From assembly GCA_964503715.1 (NCBI GenBank), contig CAZDAD010000006.1, forward strand, positions 1-53,128: 53,128 nt of DNA, in the 5' to 3' direction. Position 1 is the first letter of the stretch. The number at the start of each line of letters is the position of its first letter. A model generated the notes under the pieces. The model had not been told where the DNA came from. It made no database searches and saw only the letters and a list, made by a program, of their open reading frames with translations. Position numbers and translations under genes: made by a program. Source of the stretch: JARIHD01 sp964503715. GTDB lineage: Bacteria > Patescibacteriota > Saccharimonadia > Saccharimonadales > UBA4665. Below, piece after piece: positions 17,041 to 25,054 of this stretch.

Positions 17041-17658
17041 TTACGCCGTCCGCTTCCACATGTAGACAGTTATATACGGTGTCATGTTATTGACTGGCGT
17101 GCTTTGTCCGCCTAGATCAAAGTACGGAGCCTTCGATACTGCACCGCTCGTCGAGCCAACGGTCTTGTATTGATTACCGTCACCAGTACTATAACTTTCA
17201 GACAATCCAAACACACCATAGCCGTGGTAAAACATCGTCCCACTTTCTTGGCCGTGCATTATGAAGTATCCTGTTATACCGCTCGGTAAATTTGCCTGTG
17301 ATAATACGTTCGTCTTGCTACCGCCAGTTTTTTCGGCAGCGTTAAAATCAGTATCACCACTGTTGAAACCAACTGGCATACGACCTGCGCCAAACGCCAC
17401 CCAGGTCCCAAAGCCGAAAATTGCTGCGGGATTAGTAGCATTAGCAGCATTCATGTATATCGACCCAACAGGGTAGACTGCCTGTAGTGTCGCTAAGGTG
17501 CCACCACCGCCAGGGAAATTATAAGTATCGCTTCCACCACCAACTATCGATACATCAGCGCCACTGACTGTCAGCTTGCGCTTACTGGCTCCTCCAGCCA
17601 AAGAGAAACCGTCAGCGTTATTTGTATATTCCTGGTTAGATGAATTCTGTGTAGCCAT
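17041..17658 (-). CDS. Phage tail-fibre/collar-like protein (paralogue B)
   Basis: A 205-residue paralogue of the next gene: the same N-terminal module (MATQNSSNQEYTNNADGFSL, then KRKLTVSGADVSIVGGG and a DTYNFPGGGGTLATL strand), YPVGSIYMNA, FGFGTWVAFGAGRMPVGFN, a divergent tip region of about 80 residues, and the same C-terminus (MTPYITVYMWKRTA). The conserved base with a variable tip is typical of receptor-binding proteins. No signal peptide is visible. It follows the PKD-domain gene after 3 bases. Confidence 0.75.
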   Translation of the reverse strand: MATQNSSNQEYTNNADGFSLAGGASKRKLTVSGADVSIVGGGSDTYNFPGGGGTLATLQAVYPVGSIYMNAANATNPAAIFGFGTWVAFGAGRMPVGFNSGDTDFNAAEKTGGSKTNVLSQANLPSGITGYFIMHGQESGTMFYHGYGVFGLSESYSTGDGNQYKTVGSTSGAVSKAPYFDLGGQSTPVNNMTPYITVYMWKRTA

Positions 17659-17661
17659 AGC

Positions 17662-18621
17662 CTAAAGAGTTATACTACTCACTCCCGTAACCGAACTTAT
17701 ACCAGTAGCAAATATTTTTTTGGAGACCACGATTTGCTTAGTGGTCGAGCTACTACCACAGGCACCACTGACAGTCTGCGTAACTGTGTACGTGCCAGGT
17801 GTACTATATGCATGTGTTGGATTCTGAGCAGTGCTAGTAAAGCCATCACCAAAGTCCCATGACCAAGAAGTTCTGCATAGATATGATGCGTCAGTAAACT
17901 GCACTGGATCAGTATTAAATGCTGCTGCAGGGGCATTGAATGCCGCAACCCCTGTTGCCTTTGGTGCAGAGTATCCATTAGATGCGCATGCAAAGTAAGA
18001 TACGTCAAATGTTGTCGCCGAAGGGTTGTTCATGTACGCTCCGATACGTACACCGAAGTTAGTGTTATAAAAAGTATTGTCAGTACCGCTGACTTCCCAA
18101 CTGCCTGGCTCAGACTGACCATCCTTCCAGTGTTTTGCGTATATAGTGGGCCCATTGGCCCTGACGCGAATCCAATTCCAAGTATTAGCCTGAATATACG
18201 GTGAGTCATTTATAGTCGAACCAATCTGTGCTTGGCTCATAGCATTAATTCGGTATAGCTTAAAAGCGGTCGAAGGACCAGCGGCCGTAAATTCCTCAAT
18301 CCCAGCGTATGATGTGGTTGGAGAAGTATTGGCCCTAACTATTGGACCTACAAATGAATCATTCATACTGTTTAACCTATACCGTACTAGTGACTCGGCT
18401 TGCCCCAGATCACCGGCTAGTTCAGTAGTGTTCACCCATGATTGATACATACTCCAGCCGCCACCATTGGATGGAGTTATAGCGAACCGAAAATATTTGT
18501 CATTGCCAGACTGTACAACGGTGGCGTTCAAGTACATATCACCGCCAATCGTCCAATCCGAGGGCGAGGAACCAGCACTGTTCCAGCTAAAATCCGTCCA
18601 CTGGTCGTACCACTGAGCCAT
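17662..18621 (-). CDS. Lectin-like plus PKD-domain protein of the tail-fibre-like cluster
   Basis: A 319-residue protein. Residues 1 to about 215 resemble a jelly-roll carbohydrate-binding fold (repeated aromatic strands such as WNWIRVRANGPTIYAKHWKD). Residues about 220 to 300 form a PKD domain with the signature SWSWDFGDGFTSTAQNPTHA followed by TYTVTQTVSG. Despite the extracellular-type domains, the N-terminus (MAQWYDQWTDFSW) is not a signal peptide. It starts directly after the TAA of the upstream gene (TAAATG). A role in binding a surface glycan is inferred. Confidence 0.7.
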   Translation of the reverse strand: MAQWYDQWTDFSWNSAGSSPSDWTIGGDMYLNATVVQSGNDKYFRFAITPSNGGGWSMYQSWVNTTELAGDLGQAESLVRYRLNSMNDSFVGPIVRANTSPTTSYAGIEEFTAAGPSTAFKLYRINAMSQAQIGSTINDSPYIQANTWNWIRVRANGPTIYAKHWKDGQSEPGSWEVSGTDNTFYNTNFGVRIGAYMNNPSATTFDVSYFACASNGYSAPKATGVAAFNAPAAAFNTDPVQFTDASYLCRTSWSWDFGDGFTSTAQNPTHAYSTPGTYTVTQTVSGACGSSSTTKQIVVSKKIFATGISSVTGVSSITL

Positions 18622-19140
18622 TTAAACTACCGTGATATTCCCTACTGAGCTAACCACTACCCATTCGGTATCGGCCACGTTGCATACAAGTTTTATGGAA
18701 TCGTATCTAGCCGTAGACTGCAAATAGCCACCACTGCCCGTTGTAGTATTGGATGTTCCAAAGTGAAGTATTTGACTGGCATTTTGCGCTACTTTCCAGC
18801 CGCCAGTGCCCATAGCTGACAATTCAATTATAGAACCAACAGTAGCCGAAGCGGGCAGAGTCACAGTAATCAAACTCGCACTATTAGTAAAGTACCCAGA
18901 GTTATTAGAGGCTGTCGTCGAACCAGTTATTACTGACCATGCAACACCCGTAGGAATTGGCTGCCACGTACGGTCTCCCCTGAGATAGGTCGTATTGTTA
19001 GCAGTGCCTGAGCCAAGAGCAGAAGAGGTAATTGATGCGTCTTTGAGCGTGCCATCAGTATTGTGAGACACACTTAAGAAGTCGTTGAGAACAGTCCCCC
19101 ACGTTCCTGCATCACCACCGACTATTGGAAGACGTGACAT
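18622..19140 (-). CDS. Tail-fibre-like cluster protein with a beta-rich surface domain
   Basis: A 172-residue protein and the first gene of the cluster. The N-terminus (GGDAGTWGTVLNDFLSVSHN, then TDGTLKDASI and YLRGDRTWQPI) is a pattern seen in phage tail fibre proteins and Candidate Phyla surface proteins. The rest is a beta-rich domain (VITVTLPAS-type strands, GGWKVAQNASQILHFG, ending SSVGNITVV). No signal peptide. It has a leader of about 35 bases and AGGT before the ATG; the downstream genes are packed with 0 to 3 bases between them. Confidence 0.7.
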   Translation of the reverse strand: MSRLPIVGGDAGTWGTVLNDFLSVSHNTDGTLKDASITSSALGSGTANNTTYLRGDRTWQPIPTGVAWSVITGSTTASNNSGYFTNSASLITVTLPASATVGSIIELSAMGTGGWKVAQNASQILHFGTSNTTTGSGGYLQSTARYDSIKLVCNVADTEWVVVSSVGNITVV

Positions 19141-19182
19141 ATACTACCTGTCGAGTTATCCCCTAGTTACACTTATGTTTAC

Positions 19183-19191
19183 ATTGTACCA
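19183..19191 (-). promoter_or_regulatory. Promoter of the tail-fibre-like cluster
   Basis: TGGTACAAT on the minus strand is an extended -10 box 42 bases before the ATG at 19140. It lies only 22 bases from the oppositely directed -10 box at 19211, so the two promoters overlap. Confidence 0.5.
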
Positions 19192-19210
19192 CAGCTGCCC
19201 CTGTAAACTC

Positions 19211-19219
19211 TGCTACAAT
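19211..19219 (+). promoter_or_regulatory. Extended -10 promoter of the PGPGW gene, leaderless type
   Basis: TGCTACAAT is followed by exactly six bases and the ATG at 19226. No clear -35 hexamer is seen. Confidence 0.55.
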
Positions 19220-19225
19220 TGTGTT

Positions 19226-19555
19226 ATGAGCAAAGCTTTGCATTGGTGGCAGAAAGTACCTGTCAGTATCCGTAAACCTCTCGTTTTAGTGGTAGGCTGT
19301 ACATTCATTTTGGCAGCTGCAGCTACTGGATGGTTACCTGGGCCTGGCGGTATACCGCTATTTTTGGTCGGCATAGCGATTTTGGCTACGGAGTTTGTTT
19401 GGGCAGAAAAATTTCGGGACAGAGTTTTGGAAATTATATTTTATCTTGGCAAAAAATGGCGACAACACAAAGTCATCGGCACTATTATGGCGATAGCTGG
19501 AGCGACTTGCTCGGCCTCACTTAGTTATTATATTTATCGGCAAACTAGAGGTTAG
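19226..19555 (+). CDS. PGPGW family membrane protein
   Basis: A 109-residue protein with two or three membrane helices and the family motif as WLPGPGGIPLFLVGIAILA, followed by EFVWAEKFRD. This matches the PGPGW (TIGR02611-like) transmembrane family of unknown function. An upstream frame extends to 19085, but the ATG at 19226 is six bases after an extended -10 box and gives the family's usual size. Its last four bases overlap the convergent sbcB. Confidence 0.82.
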   Translation: MSKALHWWQKVPVSIRKPLVLVVGCTFILAAAATGWLPGPGGIPLFLVGIAILATEFVWAEKFRDRVLEIIFYLGKKWRQHKVIGTIMAIAGATCSASLSYYIYRQTRG

Positions 19556-20997
19556 TCAACTTCGGGCATGATGCCTTCGGCATAAAGTTTGAGTTCTTCT
19601 ATGAGGTAGGACTGGTCTTGGGTCATATTTGCACGGCTTGCAATTTCCTGTAGTCGAGCATAGAACTTGGCTATTTGGCTCGATTCACCACCGCCCAAAA
19701 GCTTCTGAGAACGGTACTTTTCCCACTCGATTCTCTCCTCGGTAGACAATAACTTAGGAAAATTTCTGGCCTTGTATAGGGGCAAAAGTGCCTCGAGACG
19801 TGAGTCGTTAAATGGTAAATTGAGCTCACTAATTTCACTAGGCTCTGCCGCTCTAACCACTGCCATAGCGTTCTTGTCCTGATCATTGAAGAATCCATTA
19901 TAAAGTGCCGAATCAACATCTTGGTCAATTGATAGCATAGAAGTCTGTTCACGTCCTGACTCGAGTATCTCCCAGGCCTTAATCATTCTGGCTGGAAAAT
20001 CTAACATCTGTGACAATGCGCGGCTATTGCGTTCAATGGCACCGAGCTCCAAGCCAAGAACTTTGGACTTCTTGTTGGCAAACATCACACCAAGCGGCGC
20101 TACAGCAGGGCACTTGTTGTACTGAAGGGATTTGACAGGTAGACGCTTTTCGTCAGAGCCCTTGCGCCACTTCCATTTTTCGGCAAGCTCCTCTGCAGTC
20201 ATCTCAGCATAGATAGTAGGGTCGTAGCGTAAATCAAACACTAGTGAACCCTGACGGCCGGGATGATCACATATTTTCTGGGCCACTGTCGTCTTTTCGA
20301 ACTCTGACTCATAGGCGCCACTAGTGTAAACAAACGGCCTATCGGCATCTACCAGCTGAGCCACAGCTTGTTTTGATCGATTATCAAGCAGATAGTTAAA
20401 TAATTTTGGCTGTTTGTTATGAATCAATCTAGCTACGGCAATCGTTGCAAAAACATCGCTCAGAGCATCGTGCGCATGCTCATGATCAAGGCCATTTATA
20501 CTACTCAGGAGCTCCAGACGATTTGATGGCTTACCAGAGCTATCAAAAGGCCACTTAATGCCATCGGGCCTCAGAGCACGAGTCATACGCACCACGTCAA
20601 GCATATCCCAGCGCGAGCGGTTTTCTTTCCACTGCCATTCATAGGCATCGTAGAAGTTGCGATAGTTTATATAGCGCATAAACTCATCATCAAAACGAAT
20701 CGAATTAAAGCCGACAAATATAGTCCCTGGCTGCGCAATATCTTCGTAAAAATATCTCAAGAAATCAGCCTCAGTAATACCATCAAAAATCGTAGCCTGA
20801 GGTGTTATGCCCGTCAGCAAGATAGCGTCTGGCTCAGGCAAGACATCATCAGACATCTTTATAAGAATATTGTCGGCTTCACCAATCGGGTTAAGGTTAG
20901 CATCGGTACGTTGACCTGCAAACTGCATTATCCTAGCACTGCGTGGGTTGACCCCGCTAGTCTCTAGATCATAAAAATAAAACGTAGTTTGCGGCAT
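19552..20997 (-). CDS. sbcB: Exodeoxyribonuclease I
   Basis: A 481-residue DEDDh exonuclease with motif I FYFYDLETSG at the N-terminus, motif II GFNSIRFDDEFMR near residue 95, motif III HEHAHDALSDV near 175, then the SH3-like and helical regions of ExoI (KCPAVAPLGVM). ExoI degrades single-stranded DNA 3' to 5' in mismatch repair and recombination. The length is close to E. coli SbcB (475). It follows obg in the same direction after 6 bases. Confidence 0.94.
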   Translation of the reverse strand: MPQTTFYFYDLETSGVNPRSARIMQFAGQRTDANLNPIGEADNILIKMSDDVLPEPDAILLTGITPQATIFDGITEADFLRYFYEDIAQPGTIFVGFNSIRFDDEFMRYINYRNFYDAYEWQWKENRSRWDMLDVVRMTRALRPDGIKWPFDSSGKPSNRLELLSSINGLDHEHAHDALSDVFATIAVARLIHNKQPKLFNYLLDNRSKQAVAQLVDADRPFVYTSGAYESEFEKTTVAQKICDHPGRQGSLVFDLRYDPTIYAEMTAEELAEKWKWRKGSDEKRLPVKSLQYNKCPAVAPLGVMFANKKSKVLGLELGAIERNSRALSQMLDFPARMIKAWEILESGREQTSMLSIDQDVDSALYNGFFNDQDKNAMAVVRAAEPSEISELNLPFNDSRLEALLPLYKARNFPKLLSTEERIEWEKYRSQKLLGGGESSQIAKFYARLQEIASRANMTQDQSYLIEELKLYAEGIMPEVD

Positions 20998-21003
20998 GAA
21001 CTA

Positions 21004-22293
21004 TTAGTACTCGAAGCTTCCCAAATCAGCAATATGAATTGTGTCGCCTGGCTCGATTTTTTTGCGTACCAAATCATGCATAATACCCATCTTCTTCATG
21101 ATGTCACGCAATCTACCGAGGCCTTCCTCATTATTGAAGTGGGTCCTTGAGGCAAATCTTTCAATTTTCCTGCCAGTCACAATAAATGAGCCATCTTCAT
21201 CTTTAACGACTGTCCATTTATCCTGATCATTCTTGAATGTAAGCACAGGAACCTGTGGTCTGGACGCCTGTTCGGCTTCGTCAGCCTCAGCTTGACGCTG
21301 TTTTTCGGCAGCAACCATAGTTCGCAAACTACGAAGTAATTCTTTGACACCGAACTTAGCTTGAGCCGATATCGCTACCAGCAAAGTGTTCTTGGGAAGT
21401 TCTGGCTTTAGCTGGTCCAACAAGTGTTGAACAATATCATCATCTAGTCCGTCAATCTTATTGATTGCTACAATCTGCGGCTTATTCGACAAATCGACTC
21501 TGTAAGCGGCCAGTTCATTCTGAATCGTGTGATAGGCCTCAACTATGTTGTCGTTGTAGGCATCTACCAAGTGTAGTAGCACGGATGTACGCTCAACATG
21601 GCGTAGAAAATCGTCACCAAGCCCCTTACCATCAGCAGCACCCTCTATAAGGCCAGGAATATCCGCTATTAGCAAGCTCGAATCACCATCAATATCAACT
21701 ACACCTAGATTAGGCACGAGTGTAGTGAATGGGTAGTTTGCGATTTCTGGACGAGCATTACTCACAACGCTAAGGAACGTTGACTTGCCTGCATTGGGCA
21801 GGCCAACTAATCCTACGTCAGCTATCATTTTTAGTTCCAAGGTTGCCGTTAGTTCATCACCTTGTTCGCCGCGTTCAGCGATTCTTGGGGCCTGACGCCG
21901 TGAAGAAACAAAGTGAGCATTACCAAAGCCACCGATACCGCCCTTGGCTATAAGCTCTTTTTGACCATCTTCCGCCAAGTCGGCTAGATACTCACCATCT
22001 GGACCAACAACCATTGTCCCAACTGGTACTTTAACCACCAAATCCAGCCCGTTCCTACCATGTTTGTTCCGTTTACCACCTGGCTCACCATCTGTTGCCC
22101 GAAGTTCTTTCTGAAACCTAAAGCTAGCCAGGGTATTCTCATTACGACTGGCTAAAAAGTACAGGTTACCGCCACGACCGCCATCGCCGCCGTCAGGACC
22201 GCCCTTGTCTATATATTTTTCGTGCCTAAAGCTGATAATGCCGCCACCGCCATTACCTGCTTTGAGCTTAACCACCGCCTTATCTATAAACAT
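21004..22293 (-). CDS. obgE: GTPase Obg/CgtA
   Basis: A 429-residue GTPase with the glycine-rich Obg fold (KAGNGGGGIISFRHEKY and GGDGGRGGNLYF), a G domain with G1 GLPNAGKST near residue 168, G3 DIPGLIEGA and G4 NKID, and a C-terminal OCT domain (residues about 345 to 428, ending in EPGDTIHIADLGSFEY). It acts in late large-subunit ribosome assembly and stress control, linking to the (p)ppGpp synthetase in this window. Confidence 0.97.
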   Translation of the reverse strand: MFIDKAVVKLKAGNGGGGIISFRHEKYIDKGGPDGGDGGRGGNLYFLASRNENTLASFRFQKELRATDGEPGGKRNKHGRNGLDLVVKVPVGTMVVGPDGEYLADLAEDGQKELIAKGGIGGFGNAHFVSSRRQAPRIAERGEQGDELTATLELKMIADVGLVGLPNAGKSTFLSVVSNARPEIANYPFTTLVPNLGVVDIDGDSSLLIADIPGLIEGAADGKGLGDDFLRHVERTSVLLHLVDAYNDNIVEAYHTIQNELAAYRVDLSNKPQIVAINKIDGLDDDIVQHLLDQLKPELPKNTLLVAISAQAKFGVKELLRSLRTMVAAEKQRQAEADEAEQASRPQVPVLTFKNDQDKWTVVKDEDGSFIVTGRKIERFASRTHFNNEEGLGRLRDIMKKMGIMHDLVRKKIEPGDTIHIADLGSFEY

Positions 22294-22346
22294 ACTTATA
22301 ACTATGATACTGAATCTTACGAACTATTGGAAATTATCGGTCGAGT

Positions 22347-23453
22347 TTAGTACACGTAGCCAAAGCTTGAGGCTCTATCTGGAGGGAAATATTTCCAATC
22401 AACACGTCCCCATCCACCAGCGGGCGCAGTGTTGGTCATCGAGACCTGGCCACGAGAGTTCATTTCTGAGCCCCAGAAACCTCCATCACCCGTTAGAACC
22501 TCCACAAATACTACGTGTCCCCAGCCCGACTGTGACGTGACGGCTGCTGCACCAACAGCAGGCTTGCGACCGACAGATAGTCCTGCAGCAGGTGCACGGT
22601 TATCCCATGAGCTAGCATTGCCGAGACCTGCAGGAATAGGATTGCCAGCCTGTGCACGGCGGTTAGCAACATACCAAGTACAAAAGCCGTAGTCGTAGCC
22701 ATTGTAGCCATACGAGAAACGATAATAGCCACCTGAGCCTGCGGACGTCGACGCACCTCGTGCCCGTGCCACAACAGGCGCAGGCTGTCGGCCATTAGGT
22801 ATAAGTATCTGCATGCCTTCAACTAGGCCTGTTAATTCAGCATCATTCGAGGCAACAATCAGGTCCTTGCTAGCCTGAAACTTTTGTGCCAAAGCATCAG
22901 GTGTATCACCACCTTTTACGGTATAAACAATACCATTAACCGGTGGCACATATATGGTTGACCCTGGCTGTATCTGACCATTAGTAATATTGTTCGACCA
23001 ACTAATGCTCTCGGAGGTAACGTTAAATTTGGCTGCAACACTGGCGATAGTGTCACCCTGAGCTACAACATACTGTTTGATATCTTTTCGGCTCTTTAAA
23101 TCGGTTGTCACGGCCTGAGGCTTAGTTATAACGGAAGCCTGCGCTACAGGAGCAGATAGCTCTGCACCAACACTATCGGCCTGATTTATGACGGCTGTAG
23201 TTTCCCTAACATTAGCCATTTGCGCAAGATTAACGGCAATATCAGCCGAAGATAGCTGGTCTAGTGGATTAGTCGACCCGCCCGAACGTACTTTGCTAGT
23301 CAACAGTCTGTTTTTGTTGTCCGTGTCATTACTGTGGATTGCAAAAGCAATAATTCCACCCAAAAATACTACGTTCAGTACCAGGACTGCATAGCGTATG
23401 AAGCGTCGCTGACCCACCACCTTTTTGAGGCGTTTGCCAATCTTAAATTTCAT
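22347..23453 (-). CDS. Peptidoglycan hydrolase with two LysM domains and a CHAP domain
   Basis: The 368-residue protein has a basic N-terminus and a transmembrane/signal segment (YAVLVLNVVFLGGIIAFAI), two LysM repeats (YVVAQGDTIASVAAKF; YTVKGGDTPDALAQKF) and a C-terminal CHAP amidase/endopeptidase domain with the catalytic Cys in YGFCTWYVANRR and the His in GWGHVVFVE. It should cut cell-wall peptidoglycan, in division or against a host wall. A TTG at 23501 also follows an AGGG-rich site; the ATG at 23453 is preferred. It has its own strong promoter. Confidence 0.9.
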   Translation of the reverse strand: MKFKIGKRLKKVVGQRRFIRYAVLVLNVVFLGGIIAFAIHSNDTDNKNRLLTSKVRSGGSTNPLDQLSSADIAVNLAQMANVRETTAVINQADSVGAELSAPVAQASVITKPQAVTTDLKSRKDIKQYVVAQGDTIASVAAKFNVTSESISWSNNITNGQIQPGSTIYVPPVNGIVYTVKGGDTPDALAQKFQASKDLIVASNDAELTGLVEGMQILIPNGRQPAPVVARARGASTSAGSGGYYRFSYGYNGYDYGFCTWYVANRRAQAGNPIPAGLGNASSWDNRAPAAGLSVGRKPAVGAAAVTSQSGWGHVVFVEVLTGDGGFWGSEMNSRGQVSMTNTAPAGGWGRVDWKYFPPDRASSFGYVY

Positions 23454-23539
23454 TATTCTAGAATCCTGTGGCCTGGATAGGCGCTGTATTACCCGTTTCA
23501 AATCCCTACCCCTACGCTTTCCGACGTAGTGTCCGTTAG

Positions 23540-23568
23540 ATTATAGATATTATGTTATTTCTTTGCAA
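23540..23568 (-). promoter_or_regulatory. Promoter of the LysM-CHAP hydrolase
   Basis: TTGCAA and a perfect TATAAT are 17 bases apart on the minus strand. The predicted leader is about 80 bases long, unusual for this window, where several genes look leaderless. Confidence 0.65.
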
Positions 23569-23592
23569 TGACACGGCCTTGCCCTACCCCCG

Positions 23593-24636
23593 TTAACGAC
23601 CACAAAGTGTTGTGCAATACTTCTGAACGTTAGCTTCATGATCATCAAAAGTCTTAGAGAAGTACGTGGTACCATCATCACCGGCAACGAAGTACAGCCA
23701 GTCGGTTGAAGCAGGATAGGCAACCGCTCTAAGCGAAGACTCGCTGACATTACTCACGGGCGTGGGTGGCAAACCCTCATGTAGATAGGTGTTATATACC
23801 GATGGGAACTTCGATGATGGCTTAGCTCCTGCAATGACAGCACCATACGAAGAAGTCACATTAGATTCAAGCTTCATGCCCATACGAAGACGTTTGTAGA
23901 ATACCTGAGCTACCTTATCCCTGTCCTCCTGGTGGGGAACTTCTTTTTCGACAATCGATGCCAAAGTTATCGCCTCATAGGTGCTAAGACCCTGTTTGGC
24001 AAATGCCGAGCGCAACTCAGGCGTAAGCTGTTTATCCATCTCTTTCAGAGAAGCAACAACAATCGATCGAGGATTTGTGTCAGAGGTACGCTGGAAAGAA
24101 TCAGGATACAGATACCCCTCTAAACTGGCCTGAACTGGCTTATCAACCAATGCCGCATTCCCCGCATAATTGGCGGGGTTAAGCGCCTCATTGACACTGT
24201 TCTCGCTAAAACCAGACTGCAGTAGATGACGTTTTATTTGATCAATTCTCTGGCCGGGAAAAATTGTTACCAAGTTTGTGACTATCTTGCCGTGCGTCAG
24301 TTGGCCAACAATTTCTGGCACACTTTGACTAGGAGAGAATTCATATGTACCAGCCTGCAACGAGCCCCTTGCCTCTTTACTGCTGACATACATACTGAAC
24401 ACGCGCCCACTGCGGATTATTTCCTTTTGTTCAAGCAATTTTCCAATCTGAACATCGGTATAACCCTTGGGGACTATTATCTCGATCAGGGTCTTGTCGT
24501 TACTGAGCGGCTTGAGGTTGGCTTTGTACAAAAACTGAACGGCAACCGTGGCCAAAATAGCCAACAAACCAATAACCAAGCCCAGCATTACTACTCGTCT
24601 AGGCCAACGTACGACTCTACTATTATCTGGTTTCAT
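23593..24636 (-). CDS. mltG: Endolytic transglycosylase MltG
   Basis: A 347-residue protein with a single N-terminal membrane helix (about residues 13 to 35), a LysM-like region, and the YceG/MltG catalytic domain: AITLASIVEKEVPHQEDRDK with the catalytic Glu, then FYKRLRMGMKLESN, YNTYLHEGLPPTPVSN and a C-terminal YFSKTFDDHEANV. MltG cleaves nascent glycan strands at the membrane. It overlaps ruvX by 14 bases, an arrangement (ruvX-mltG) shared by many bacteria. Confidence 0.95.
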   Translation of the reverse strand: MKPDNSRVVRWPRRVVMLGLVIGLLAILATVAVQFLYKANLKPLSNDKTLIEIIVPKGYTDVQIGKLLEQKEIIRSGRVFSMYVSSKEARGSLQAGTYEFSPSQSVPEIVGQLTHGKIVTNLVTIFPGQRIDQIKRHLLQSGFSENSVNEALNPANYAGNAALVDKPVQASLEGYLYPDSFQRTSDTNPRSIVVASLKEMDKQLTPELRSAFAKQGLSTYEAITLASIVEKEVPHQEDRDKVAQVFYKRLRMGMKLESNVTSSYGAVIAGAKPSSKFPSVYNTYLHEGLPPTPVSNVSESSLRAVAYPASTDWLYFVAGDDGTTYFSKTFDDHEANVQKYCTTLCGR

Positions 24637-25054
24637 CTTTTACTCCCGCAAATGTCTCCAAGTAGTCTTGAAGTATATACGTTGCAGCCAATGCGTCAAT
24701 ATCACCCTTGCTAAAAGGCTTTTTTCTAGATTGTAGTTCGGCTTCGGCTTTTACAGAGGTCAATGACTCATCCTGAAGGAAGACGGGTATGGCCACAACG
24801 TCTTTAAGCCTAGCCACAAAGTCCTCAACATACTTAGTCTGAGCAGTTGGCTCACCGCTCATGTTGCGCGGCAGGCCAATAATAATCCTATCGGCGTTTA
24901 ATTCTGTAGCAATGTCGTTAACCGACTCAAGAGTAGACTCATTGTTTTCGATAGTAGTATAGGGCGACGCCAGTCGCACATCTTTTGGCGAGCTAGCAAC
25001 GCCTATTCGACGTTCGCCCACATCAAGACAAATTATTGAGCTAGGGCTTGCCAT
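24623..25054 (-). CDS. ruvX: Holliday junction resolvase-like nuclease RuvX/YqgF
   Basis: A 143-residue RNase H-fold protein: ICLDVGERRIGVASS at the N-terminus with the catalytic Asp, IIIGLPRNMSGEPT, FLQDESLTSVKAE, and DIDALAATYILQDYL near the C-terminus with the second acidic site. It acts in 16S rRNA 5' processing or on Holliday junctions. A longer frame is open, but the ATG at 25054 has AAGGAAA directly upstream and gives the family length. It overlaps both neighbours by 14 bases. Confidence 0.93.
   Translation of the reverse strand: MASPSSIICLDVGERRIGVASSPKDVRLASPYTTIENNESTLESVNDIATELNADRIIIGLPRNMSGEPTAQTKYVEDFVARLKDVVAIPVFLQDESLTSVKAEAELQSRKKPFSKGDIDALAATYILQDYLETFAGVKDETR

Noticed and set aside
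16489..19140. Prophage remnant
   Set aside because: There is no integrase, terminase, capsid, portal, lysis gene or attachment-site repeat; the flanks are uvrA and sbcB with ordinary spacing. The tail-like proteins are reported, but not as a prophage.
23454..23533. Riboswitch in the 80-base leader of the LysM-CHAP gene
   Set aside because: The leader is too short for the known c-di-AMP riboswitch, and I could not draw a convincing structure; only the promoter is reported.
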